In this document: piece after piece, positions 13,501 through 21,147 of the stretch
Position numbering within the stretch: position 1 is the stretch's first letter
Layout: every line of letters starts with the position of its first letter
NCBI RefSeq assembly: GCF_003369915.1
Contig: NC_046676.1
Location: 10,212,001-10,276,000, forward strand
Length of the DNA: 64,000 nucleotides
DNA from: Drosophila miranda
Lineage: Eukaryota > Arthropoda > Insecta > Diptera > Drosophilidae
Reading direction: 5' to 3'
Position numbers and translations under genes: made by a program
The notes under the pieces: model-generated
What the model was told of the DNA's origin: nothing
The model's database searches: none
What the model saw: the letters and a program-made list of their open reading frames with translations, nothing else

Positions 13501-15071
13501 GACAGGGCTTCCGACTGCTCCGGCTCACTGCCCGAATCCAGTTCCAGATCATTTTTGATAGGCAGAGAGGGTGCCTCCTGCGCACTCTCTGTATCCTCAT
13601 CAAGATCCTTTTTAACAGCCAATGAAACGTTCTCCTCGGCACTAACAGTTTCCTCGTCTAGTTGTTTGTTAGACGGAGATCCCTCTGCGTCCACTTTCCC
13701 GGTTTCCGGACCCTTGCTCAGGTTTTCCTTAATGGACAGGGAAGCATCTGCATCAACATCCTCTTCATCTTCCTCACTCTCCGTATCGATATCCAGATCT
13801 CCTTTTACAGATAGATTTCCCTCTGCTTCGTACTCTCCACTCTCCGGTTCCACATCCAGCTTTTTCATAGGGGAAGATCGTTCTGCACCCTCTTTCTGAG
13901 TCGCCTTTTTGGACAGAGTTGAATCTACATCGTCTTCGGCACTCTCTATATCGATATCAAGATCTCCCTTAACGTCTGGAGGCTCCTCTGCTTCATCCTC
14001 CCCACTATCTGGTTCCACATCAAGCTCTTTAATAGATGAAGAGCGCTCTGCGTCCTCTTTCTCAGTCGCCGCCGGAGCCTTGTTAATGTTTTCCTTAATG
14101 GACAGGGAGGAATCCACATCCTCCTCCTCACTCTCCGTATCGATATCGAGATCTCCTCTCGCTGATAGATATCCCTCTGCTTCCTCCTCTTCGCTCTCCG
14201 ATGTCACATCAATGACTTCTTTGACTGCCGGCGATCCCTGCTGTGTTTCCTCTTCGTCTTTGAGAGTCACCAAGGTATCCACTGGATCATCATCATCACA
14301 TGCAACAGCAGACTCCCCGAGCATCGTGGGAGGATTATCTGCTTCTGGCTCAGATATGGGCAAAGTCTCGGTATCACTTTTGAGCTCCTCTTTCGTCTTC
14401 ACTGGCAGATCTTCTATGTACTCGTTTTTTACTGGGATTGGGCTGGACTGTGCAGAATCCTCCTCCACAGATGGAAGCAGGTCTTCCACCAGCTCTTGCT
14501 CGACACAATCATTGCCTGAAGCAGAGGATGATGTTCTGGTCGGCTGCTCATCGTCGCTTTCAATAACAATCGTAGGACAATTCGGAGTCTCCCCAAGATC
14601 TTCGCTCTCACTAAAACCCACTTCGTCTGCGTTGTCTGCATCTTCGGCCAGAAGAGATTCCTTTGAAGTGTCGCTTTCACCCGTTTGCGATTCGTCTGCA
14701 GACTTTTCGCTATCTGCCGTCTCCGACTCGGCATCTGCATCTGCATCCGCCGCCTCCATTTGGCTGCTATCCTGGCCGTTTGCCAGGGTCAAGTCTATCA
14801 CGTCATCGGTGCTCTTTTTACGCTTTAGGCCACATTCGTCACCGCCAGCGTCAGCATTGTTGTTGTCGCTGTGCTCCATCGGGCTCTCCTCTTTCGCCAG
14901 CCCCAGCGCATTATTAGTGTCCTCGTAATCGTCCTCCTCGCTGGTAGTGCCACTTGCTGCTCCCGTACCGACATCCACGCCGACTCCGACTCTGTCACCC
15001 GTGCCACCCGCATCACCGGCATCTATGTTAGACGTAAGCTTGGCTTGTTGCTGATCCAATGCCTCCATCAT
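7548..15071 (-). CDS. MESR4: MESR4, multi-zinc-finger PHD protein
   Basis: Nuclear zinc-finger/PHD protein, known in D. melanogaster as Misexpression suppressor of ras 4. The frame is open for 2507 codons. A 54-nt GT-AG intron at 12037-11984 is probably removed, leaving 2489 residues. Order of parts: a very acidic N-terminus (residues about 1-650) with three diverged repeats (about 285-520); Ser/Arg-rich basic patches; C2H2 fingers near 840-900 (FRCAQCGTVHQCW, YVCLYCSLMY) and again near 1370-1660 (FPCEECGFNFSKAIYLEVHKRMH); Glu/Lys and poly-Ser stretches; a proline-rich stretch; and a C-terminal PHD finger at about 2440-2500 (YCYCRCPYDEVSEMIACDGDNC, split here as YCYCRCPY and ACDGDNC, then WFCAECRPKY). 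The last is a typical Cys4-His-Cys3 fold likely to read histone tails. I recall the D. melanogaster protein as shorter (about 2170 residues). The start is the first of two adjacent ATGs. Confidence 0.9.
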   Translation of the reverse strand: MMEALDQQQAKLTSNIDAGDAGGTGDRVGVGVDVGTGAASGTTSEEDDYEDTNNALGLAKEESPMEHSDNNNADAGGDECGLKRKKSTDDVIDLTLANGQDSSQMEAADADADAESETADSEKSADESQTGESDTSKESLLAEDADNADEVGFSESEDLGETPNCPTIVIESDDEQPTRTSSSASGNDCVEQELVEDLLPSVEEDSAQSSPIPVKNEYIEDLPVKTKEELKSDTETLPISEPEADNPPTMLGESAVACDDDDPVDTLVTLKDEEETQQGSPAVKEVIDVTSESEEEEAEGYLSARGDLDIDTESEEEDVDSSLSIKENINKAPAATEKEDAERSSSIKELDVEPDSGEDEAEEPPDVKGDLDIDIESAEDDVDSTLSKKATQKEGAERSSPMKKLDVEPESGEYEAEGNLSVKGDLDIDTESEEDEEDVDADASLSIKENLSKGPETGKVDAEGSPSNKQLDEETVSAEENVSLAVKKDLDEDTESAQEAPSLPIKNDLELDSGSEPEQSEALSIKSREKVGKRSPSVQKCIEMNADNNDSGTRDCLASDDEFDEKASHSSRKSSVEESSDSEDSVTLTMDVDHPCSVDEDEDADAYAVATPGVIKIESDSEEEPQMEESLKSTAPAVTSTEVDVVPVIKVNGTHDSPIPEDKEQEEQLEKRELEERNQFSVISNHTAANEDGEEEGASTSQQPPMKARPLILPVRRSRSRSTSRSSTISSASQPQLVIDHPAESEQNNGKVQALKLSFKRRRSSRTSTSSEASVSQPDKKMKLGNNSSLLLQRLQGNTNTNANADTPAASNLLSCSKCNLQNIETVQQLNEHQAQCKMASKVEPEQKKERFFRCAQCGTVHQCWNFFSHVRDVHQKYVCLYCSLMYATAEKLSLHLENKHDIDQRHLSMDEWAAEQQKEDRGRDLVCCTCQTTFPQGSGFENHDCSELMEPCTQCGVKGCHAMACRTQKKKPLKRRRVRKQPEQQQQPQAVPLTIPVKQQEPLQTEPAENSKFSSLAMYYSHIINALAVPAPMPIWPNMTLDPDTPALPAPVPTPSPAIPKLVVPKIMLRVPKEFQKSVDAALSSTDTEEEEPDLHTATPLEQETEMNPSSSPQTPDPAPMPMSPPPRHSLDDSDCAKMMSLMQAEVERTELEIQRIKADRKPDRKKHSKAIAPADVLDDGLPQHAAEVKEQPQLQVQALVQQPQQQEEQRRWSLTPPASPHNTTQPPPAIITEFQDQSDAADAEASSGRRNSLGSDCMDIDDSLNGPTAASDGEFGPPEGPSMEQMEAVALPQPPQPVQSPPPPFDGIMVAGEDTHTIDLQLDRPLDRFSMVEFVRLCLKSVYSICLYCNHARRIAVNGKQLVLHMISQHRFTATVDSITAEELYAETIVARLKSFVPQLEEEYLNLASCCTVENGKYAEVFNERIYECFSCRYMAATHKELYTHNRRMHAKSNITCIMCRTNFYSYSEILCHICPGEEALSVFDLKFRCCLCETAPPLPSAFRLMVHLRKQHNACDICLEDCVTQAKLSSHVWKHKLLHLCYRCVIAYRNKQDISKHLFWKHGTESAGCKRCLQKRWPHVYHFCVPPVTFPCEECGFNFSKAIYLEVHKRMHAGDFRYACAEELCDEKFVSRKLLLKHASTHEAKADSPETPTEQKENQASEQPLEAIQKETEEEGEEGAQQEAETKASPFPEKEPKTECTKVEAADKKEASEPTAAKSETRKRRKKSKRTKEYLEDLNLIAPNLSESDSSDSSDSDAPPPKSGSRGHEPLPMRSSVEDLDMPKVMLSPSSESDADEQQSQPSQKREDPLEEKPLTESKNQEEETTKSEVEVGAEAEAEEAKKKEEPDDVSDMWKNLLQNQPVNSNTNPNSNLEEQPPKEEAAPADVEVRQTPSKVHVAWSDHDYCKLHRTPPPSPAKKHSTPKSSHSGKRASKNNASSDSDSSSSSSSNSDSDSSSCSCGSNCSCSSSNSSSSSDDSDDSDSSNAAASPSKRLRKKSPKQKKSESLQQVPQPEPEEEVNVTSVTEDQLVPPPPSPKAPQYNESDFDTAFSDTDEEFYDAHPQKLASELLAQKREALLAEHPPVGPRNNYDIVENSRPSTPSLPEEAVAYADKPERVRNKKKKRERKSTCKSGKLQLLTSTPLPMSVSMEPPIATQMLPAESPSLLPVTPLTHRHLQPGVFLGSRMSEGSSCSDADGQLKRSKRQRRPNKFYGYTSDDENMGTILAPPLLVGMQLIKPQPPPLLTWAKEDLPTPPKQRSRNNNNSSSGHHHHLHSNGGTRTPPTGSGSRKRNRQRSQAPSAGGSSASARSTKRHKPHREEKSLPPIPTLKIRPSFLTSIAPPTDSSDSSSEDEEVNVTSLGPPTPQIPPVFVMPPAPPVVLPVQLPPPPPPPPAATAFNQPIPPALLPNPDFATLQYFKANNIRYPIRPPAGARLAREGESVYCYCRCPYDEVSEMIACDGDNCLIEWFHFECVGIMVAPQGRWFCAECRPKYTEGLYPGATAQ

Positions 15072-16604
15072 CGTTTCTGCATTTATGCGCTGTCACACAG
15101 CAAGGAACACACAAAAAAAAATCAAATCGTTAATCAATCGAGTTTTCCTGGACAAAAATGTTATTTGCATTACCTTTGCATTCCGTTTTTCGATTGCGTT
15201 CCGGTCCGCGCTTTGTTCTTTCGCATCCGTCTCCTACGCAGCTGAAAGCGTAACAACATCAAATCATTTTAATGAAATATGCATTAGGTTTGGCGGTGGG
15301 CACACACAAAGAAGAAACCGAAGAAAAACATCACGTTTATGCGCGTTATATTCTTGCAATATGTTTGTTCAGCGACAATTGTGCTATACAGGGGTATAAA
15401 TATATATATATACCCAAGGAAATTTGCTGCACACAAATGCATTATTCAGTAAGTACTTATTTGCACATCACGATATCAGAAGCGTGTGCATAAACATTGA
15501 ATCAGAACAAATACAAATTACCGGTCATGGTGTATGCAGCCCTGGCCAAATAATTGAAAATACCAAAATAAATGGAGCAAAAAAGCAAACGCGCGAGAGC
15601 AACTAATGGCTAAAAATAAATGAATTTACTTAACATATTCTTGGAATGATACTCTATAATCACATGTACCACAATTGTGCACGTTTATTTACCTGCTTTG
15701 CGCGGTTGGCGTTGTTGTTGTTGCAGTTGTTGTTATGGCTTAGGTACCAAAATTTCCCACAAATTGCAGCAGGCGGTCAGGGTGGGAAACGAAGGAACGA
15801 ATTTTACGCGCGAAAACAAGAAAGGAGAAAACAACAACCGATGTCACGGAAGTTCGGGGCAGAACTGAAAGAGCGACCGAGACCGAGAGATTTGCCCAGC
15901 GGACAGCGGATGGGCTGAAACTGAGCAAGAACGAGACTCGCCTACCCCTCTCAGCGCTCTAACATCAACCCCAGACAGTTCGCTTATACAATTTATGCTT
16001 TATTTTTATTATTAATTTAAACACTGGGAGTCACGAAAAAGGCTCACAAATTTTACAATATCGCGCAATTCCTTAGCTCAGTCCCGGCGACCAGGAAATA
16101 GTCGATTTTTCTGTTTTTTTGCGCGTCTCGAATTCTAGGTATAAAATTTTCCTCTTTTTGCACGTCGTCGTCCACGCTTTGAATTTTTTATTCTGACCAC
16201 TTTTTCTACGCACTTTTCTATTTGTAATTACATGCTAAGATTTTTGAACTGTAAATTAGGTGTGTATACAATATAATTATTAGCTAAGTCCCTTAAACTG
16301 CTTGTGGAAAATAATTTTTAGCAATATTTTTTTGCTTTTACAGCCATTGAAACACGCGCAGAAGCTAGCGATGGACATTGATTTGATAGCTCTGGGCCCT
16401 GGGGTGACTGTCCAAAATGCGACCCTAGAAAAAGTTCAGTGGTAAAATATCGAGAGCTACTAATCATTCGAAAGGTATATCAAATCTTTGTTTCAGCTTG
16501 ATTTTAATATATAAGTCGCAATATTAATACTAATGTACAGCATAATTTTCACGTTAATGCCTTTGATTGGGCGATTTAATGAAATGTTTGTATGCGAATA
16601 GACC

Positions 16605-16612
16605 TATCGATA
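16605..16612. promoter_or_regulatory. DRE (TATCGATA) upstream of RpL18A
   Basis: Perfect DNA replication-related element, TATCGATA, bound by DREF. It lies about 55 bases upstream of the likely transcription start of RpL18A. DRE is typical of Drosophila housekeeping promoters. Confidence 0.7.
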
Positions 16613-16661
16613 GTCTTTGCCAGCCCTGACTTATGGTTCAGTGTGATTGCGATTTGACAAG

Positions 16662-16669
16662 CTCTTTCC
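16662..16669 (+). promoter_or_regulatory. TCT/polypyrimidine initiator of RpL18A
   Basis: CTCTTTCC followed by GTTTCCTTTTC is a polypyrimidine initiator (TCT motif) of the kind used by nearly all fly ribosomal-protein genes. It lies 27-34 bases before the ATG, giving a very short leader. Confidence 0.75.
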
Positions 16670-16695
16670 GTTTCCTTTTCGCGTGAACGTCCAAC

Positions 16696-17660
16696 ATGAG
16701 AGCCAAGGGATTGGTTAGTATTAATGAAATAAACCCAAAAATTGAAAACATTTGCGGTAGAAATGTGTGCAACAGGAAGGCAAACTCACCGAGCATCTGA
16801 CATGATCGTGGGAATGTGTGGAAATGGGCTATTTATTTGTAAAAACCCGACAAATAAATGGAGTGTCGTGGACATCGTTGGCAGAATGAATGTGGCTGCT
16901 ACAAGCGCCACATAATATAAACGACAATGTTGTCAAGAGATTCTTAAAGATGATGTGAAAAGCGCATCTCTATAGTGGCATCATATTTAATAAATTCATG
17001 GAAAATATGTTGTTTTTCCAAACCACAGAACATAACCTCCAAAGTGTGCGTGCCATGCGCGCGTGTGTGTGTGCGTGTGTTTCCCTGCCTGTCGCCGCAT
17101 TTGTTTACAACGAACGAATTCATTAAAACGATTGCCTTTTTCAGCTGAAGGAATACGAGGTCGTGGGCCGCAAGCTGCCCAGCGAGAAGGAGCCCCAGAC
17201 GCCTCTCTACAAGATGCGCATCTTCGCTCCCGACAACATTGTCGCCAAATCCCGCTTTTGGTACTTTTTGCGTCAGCTGAAGAAGTTCAAGAAGACCACC
17301 GGCGAAATTGTGTCCATCAAGCAGGTGTACGAGACCTCGCCCATTAAGATCAAGAACTTCGGCATCTGGCTGCGCTACGATTCCCGTTCGGGCACACACA
17401 ACATGTACCGCGAGTACCGTGACCTGACTGTTGGCGGTGCCGTAACTCAGTGCTACCGCGACATGGGTGCCCGTCATCGTGCTCGTGCTCACTCCATCCA
17501 GATCATCAAGGTGGAGTCGATCGCTGCCGCCAAGACGCGCCGTGTGCACGTCAAGCAGTTCCACGATTCCAAGATCAAGTTCCCACTGGTACAGCGTGTC
17601 CATCACAAGGGCAACAGGAAGCTGTTCTCGTTCAGAAAGCCAAGGACTTACTTCCAATAA
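16696..17660 (+). CDS. RpL18A: 60S ribosomal protein L18a (eL20)
   Basis: Component of the large cytosolic ribosomal subunit. Two coding exons: 16696-16713 (MRAKGL) and 17145-17660, joined in phase to give 177 residues, the usual eL20 length. The body ([20 protein letters not shown] ... [11 protein letters not shown]) is nearly identical to the known fly protein. The gene has a TCT initiator and a DRE upstream. The 431-nt intron is where fly ribosomal genes often host snoRNAs; a strong hairpin sits at 16890-16913 but no snoRNA boxes are convincing. The gene converges on cyp33, with poly(A) signals only about 50 bases apart. Confidence 0.97.
16890..16913 (+). other. Hairpin inside the RpL18A intron
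   Basis: ATGTGGC pairs with GCCACAT, with an inner GCT/AGC helix around an ACA loop and a one-base bulge, making a stem of about ten pairs. It may be one arm of an H/ACA-like RNA or chance. No clear H box (ANANNA) and terminal ACA arrangement was found. Confidence 0.3.
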
Positions 17661-17730
17661 AACGGAGGATATCCTCAGCCGAATGGAGCCCACTGCGTGT
17701 GCTCCTAACATTGACTTAGTGGTTTTTTTC

Positions 17731-17736
17731 AATAAA
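17731..17736 (+). terminator. RpL18A poly(A) signal
   Basis: AATAAA 71 bases after the RpL18A stop codon, embedded in a T-rich then A-rich context. It is the best polyadenylation signal before the convergent cyp33 gene. Confidence 0.75.
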
Positions 17737-17781
17737 ATGAGAACGTTGAAGAGTAAAATACATTTATACAAAAAGAGTTTC

Positions 17782-17787
17782 TTTATT
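17782..17787 (-). terminator. cyp33 poly(A) signal
   Basis: AATAAA on the minus strand, about 28 bases past the cyp33 stop. The two convergent messages end within roughly 50 bases of each other. Confidence 0.65.
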
Positions 17788-17814
17788 GAGTTGGTCGCGT
17801 TCCTTAATTCGACA

Positions 17815-18902
17815 TCACTTCAATTCTCCGCAGGCATAGATGATGATCTTTTGCGTTGGAGTGCCTGTTTTCGAGCCACAGCGTTCCATTTTCCGAACTA
17901 CATCGGCTCCGCTGATGACATGCCCAAACACCACATGCTTGTTGTCCAGCCAATCGGTTCTATTGGATACATTGATGATTAAATTCAATTCATTTCTTAT
18001 TCAGGTTTTAACTTACTTTGTGGTGCATATAAAAAACTGTGAGCCATTTGTGTTGGTGCCCGAATTGGCCATGGATAGGGTGCCGAAACTGTTGTGTTTC
18101 AGATTGAAGTTTTCGTCGTTGAACTTTTTCCCATAGATGGACTTGCCGCCAGTCCCGTTGTTGTTTGTGAAGTCTCCTCCTTGGCACATCTGAAGTGAGT
18201 AAAATGGATGTGAACGACACGAAACGAAACATCTCTAAAAATCCAATCTCTTACAAATTCTGGAATCACGCGGTGGAAGGTGGAACCTTTGTAGCCAAAG
18301 CCCTGCTCATGAGTGCACAGCTGGCGGAAATTTTCCGCGGTCTTGGGCACCACGTCGGCTCTCAAAAGCATCACAACACGTCCAGCATCATTGCCTCCAA
18401 TGCGAATGTCAAAGAATACTTGTGGATTGCGCTTCTCTGCCTTTTCAATGACTGCTGGGCCTGTGGATGGCGCCTCCACTTGTTCCTTCTCTGCTTCGCC
18501 TGCTTCTGCGGGTTCTAAGGTGGCGCCGGCGTGCTTCTGCAGCCAGTCGTCATCCGCCCAGACAGGCTTGAAGCTGTCCTCCTTTACACGCACCGGTTTG
18601 GCCAAATTGACGCGAATAGTTCGGCCGCAGAGCTCCGAATCGTTCTGTGGATATGTTTATTAGTCTTTTGTTTTGACCATTAATTCGCTGGTGAAACCTA
18701 CCATGTTGTCGATGGCCGAAGCCGCATCTTCCGCCTGCTCATATTCTATGAAGGCAAAGCCCCGGTGTCGCTGCGACTCGTAGTCCACTGGCATTTGTAT
18801 GTCCGCAATGTCTCCGAAGGGAATAAAGGCATTGTTGAGCAGTCTCTCTGTCACCTCATCAGCCAGGCCTCCCACATAAACAGTGCGTTTGTCGTTTGAC
18901 AT
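17815..18902 (-). CDS. cyp33: Cyp33, RRM-cyclophilin (PPIE homologue)
   Basis: Nuclear peptidyl-prolyl isomerase with an N-terminal RNA-binding domain, the counterpart of human PPIE, which acts in spliceosomes and on the MLL PHD finger. Exons on the minus strand: 18902-18702, 18644-18255, 18189-18017, 17959-17815. They are in phase and give 302 residues, against about 301 for PPIE. The RRM (residues 1-80) shows TVYVGGL (RNP2) and [10 protein letters not shown] (RNP1). A linker of about 60 residues follows, then the cyclophilin domain (about 135-302) with FHRVIP, the GSQFFI active-site region, [10 protein letters not shown] and the ending YACGEL. The start [12 protein letters not shown] is the family start. 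DRE sites lie about 90 bases upstream. Confidence 0.96.
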
Positions 18903-18987
18903 CTTTAAAAATTTTTTACAAAAATCTTTAAAACCAAAATAAACTAGAGGAGGATTTATCGTAGAGGTGTCAAACCATCGATGGCAC

Positions 18988-18995
18988 TATCGATA
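18988..18995. promoter_or_regulatory. DRE cluster upstream of cyp33
   Basis: A perfect TATCGATA, flanked by the related ATCGATGG (18978-18985) and TATCGATG (18998-19005). The three sites lie in about 30 bases, some 75-105 bases before the cyp33 ATG, a typical DREF-dependent promoter. Confidence 0.7.
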
Positions 18996-19062
18996 GTATC
19001 GATGTTTTGAATCATTCTGTTCAAAACATTCGAGTGGCGCCACATATCGTCTCATTTGAAAA

Positions 19063-19256
19063 GTATACCGTAAATATACTGACGAATTCAAGTTATAATA
19101 TACATATTCCTCGTTTTTGATATTCCGTGTAATATTACTAGCTATATAAAACATTTAGCCATGCCCACATAATTTTATACGATTGATGAATCAATTTTCT
19201 ATTTAACTGGTGTATTCTTAATACTTGCTTTTATTGCATTTTGCGTAAAAAGAGGT
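19063..19256 (+). repeat. Dispersed repeat family, copy A
   Basis: Begins TATACCGTAAATATACTGAC, then GAATTCAAGTT, CCTCGTTTTTGATATTCCG, AATATTACTAGCTATATA, CATTTAGCCATGCCCACATAA, and ends with CTTGCTTTTATTGCATTTTG. The same blocks in the same order recur at 19941-20100, 41974-42140 and, inverted, 40531-40670. The family is not recognised. It lies upstream of cyp33, pointing away from that gene. Confidence 0.7.
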
Positions 19257-19336
19257 TTTAGCGAAATAAGTCAAACAAAAAACAAGTAGCGAAATAGGTC
19301 AATCAAAACAAACGAAAAAGGAAATTGCTCAATTTT

Positions 19337-19490
19337 GATATTCAATTGAATAATGCTGACTAACTAAATCTCTCAGCAATGCCCACGTAGTTTTATGCCA
19401 TGGATGAATAAATTTTCTACAAGATTGGATAGTTTTTAATCCTTGCTTTTATTGTATTTATTGTAAAAAAAGATTTAAACGAAAAAGTTC
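19337..19490 (+). repeat. Dispersed repeat family, partial copy C
   Basis: Shares the distal half with copy A: GATATTC...AATAATGCTGACTA, CAATGCCCACGTAGTTTTAT, GATGAATAAATTTTCTA, CTTGCTTTTATTGTATTTAT. It lacks the proximal TATACCG blocks. It is 80 bases downstream of copy A in the same orientation, so the two look like a partial tandem duplication. Confidence 0.55.
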
Positions 19491-19940
19491 AACAAAAAAA
19501 GAGGTGCTATATTGCGTGTAAGCCGTAGTACATATATGCCTTTGTATACCCTATTTTGTTAATTTTATTTGAAAGTATAGATATTGATATGAAGATAAAA
19601 CGTAACTAATGAAGACCTCTTCTCAAATTGACATTTTTTAGACATATTCACGTATATGATGAGTGTTTTGTATATATATCTCGATCCTGATACCTATTCT
19701 TGGTCCCTACAAGAAGACAATAAGCCTTAAAATATCGCTGAAATATTGAAAATAATATTGAATAATATTAAAATATATTGAAAATAAATTGTTTTTGCCT
19801 GGGATGACAAACATATTCACAATTCTATAACATCCATTTCCCCCAGGGTATGTGTGCATGGAATGGGACTCATTGCTGTCAACCGGTTATTGCAGATTCT
19901 ACCCGATTCAAATAAATACCGAAACATACCGTTGCATTTA

Positions 19941-20100
19941 AAAAATATACCGTAAATATACTGACGAATTCAAGTTATATTTTACATATTCGTCGTTTTT
20001 GATATTCCGACGACTATTACTAGCTATATAGAACATTTAGCCATGCCCACATAATTTGATCCGATTAGTGAACCTATTTTCTACTTGACTAGCTTGTTTT
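19941..20100 (+). repeat. Dispersed repeat family, copy B
   Basis: Very similar to copy A for about 110 bases (AAATATACCGTAAATATACT through CATTTAGCCATGCCCACATAA), then diverging but keeping TTTTCTACTTGACTAG. It is preceded by a block GTCAACCGGTTA...TACCCGATTCAA that also accompanies the copy at 41974. Confidence 0.7.
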
Positions 20101-20286
20101 AAGTTCTTCATTTATTTATTTATATCATGCCTAGTATATACTATATCTATTAATATTGGTTGGTTGGTTCACAATGGCTGGTTCTAGTATGTGTAGAAGG
20201 CTGCCTGCTATATCACCGACCCAGAAAAAAACGTCATAGTCGTTACGTTTGAAATAATTTATTATAAAAGATAATCTATTCTAAGA

Positions 20287-20855
20287 TTAGGTTAGAAATG
20301 GCTCACTTTCGTTGCCACACACGACATCAGCATTTATATTGCACGCATTGGTGGGGTTTAGTACGTCCGAGGCTGGCCACAGAAGCTTAACAAGCGTGAG
20401 ACAATATCCCGGCACAAAGGCGTATGAGGCGTACAGGATGAGGGACAGACAGCTGCCAAGGAGTACGTCTAAAACAAAGTGTGAGAAAATAGTGGAAATT
20501 TTAACAAACAATAGAACCATAGGCATAGACCATAGACAGCATGGGCAGAACAGGCGCACTCAGGTCGTATGTTTCGGTTCGTTCTGTGACTAAGAGTGAC
20601 CGGTATAGATAAGATATCGATGAGTAAAGACTATTATTGTCTTTACAAAACATGGAAACAGAACGCCCAGTGTACAACTGATAATCGCTAATGTGTCTGG
20701 GCCTGTTGCGGGGTGGGATGGTATATGTACTTACGACAAAACACTTTCTCCCAAGGCTCACAGATGGCGATCTGTGTATTCAGCTCGTAGAGGACGTACA
20801 GCCATTTCACATAGCGCTTAAATTTTTCGTAATCCTCGGCCAGTTTCTGGAACAT
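20287..20855 (-). CDS. Serine palmitoyltransferase small subunit (SPTSS-like)
   Basis: Small activating subunit of serine palmitoyltransferase, the ER enzyme that starts sphingolipid synthesis. Two exons on the minus strand, 20855-20735 and 20468-20287, join in phase (121 + 182 nt) to 100 residues. The sequence LYVLYELNTQIAICEPWEKV then LGSCLSLILYASYAFVPGY matches the ssSPT pattern: an amphipathic segment, an EPWE motif, and one long membrane helix. The C-terminal tail after about residue 70 is longer than in mammalian ssSPTa. In D. melanogaster I believe the homologue is ghiberti, needed in spermatocyte cytokinesis; I leave the symbol blank because orthology was not checked. Its 5' end is 290 bases from the 3' end of Cc2d2a, in the same direction. 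Confidence 0.8.
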
Positions 20856-21147
20856 GCTTTGGTACGTTGTTCTTCTGTGCGAAAGGTCTCGACGGTCACA
20901 GAGTGCGCGGTGAACTAAACGCGGTACAAGCTACCGGCGCCGACCTCACCTCATTCATTGCTTATCATTATATTTGTATATATCTGTACATAGAATGTAT
21001 ACGTCTATGGGCTGTAAACCAAATTAAATGGATTTCAGGTGAAATCGCTGATAAAAATCATTTCGTATGATTCCGCGTAAATTTTGTAAAGTGTCATTGC
21101 TTATCGGGATCGGAGGGAACCCGACCCCAGATGCGGGGTGCACCCAT

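Larger units (their letters stand above)
15072..16695. other. Divergent MESR4 / RpL18A intergenic region with MESR4 5' UTR
   Basis: Contains the 5' leader of MESR4 (minus strand; an acceptor-like site is visible close to 15090-15110) and the RpL18A promoter on the other side. No protein-coding gene is seen. Repetitive GTT/CAA triplets occur near 15705-15735. Confidence 0.5.
18903..20286. other. Gene-free spacer rich in dispersed repeats
   Basis: AT-rich interval between the 5' end of cyp33 and the 3' end of the serine palmitoyltransferase subunit gene. It holds the cyp33 promoter, repeat copies at 19063-19256, 19337-19490 and 19941-20100, and the side module GTCAACCGGTTA...TACCCGATTCAA at 19878-19911. 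No coding signal. Confidence 0.6.

Noticed and set aside
13909-14928. 339-codon open frame on the plus strand opposite MESR4
   Set aside because: Ser-rich mirror of the acidic Glu/Asp/Ser codons of MESR4; no domain, no start context. It is an antisense shadow.
16714-17144. snoRNA in the RpL18A intron
   Set aside because: Searched for C/D boxes (RTGATGA, CTGA) and H/ACA boxes; only isolated partial matches, so no RNA gene is called.
16944-17771. 275-codon minus-strand frame opposite RpL18A
   Set aside because: Covers the RpL18A exon and its intron in antisense. The plus-strand protein is near identical to the known eL20, so this is a shadow.
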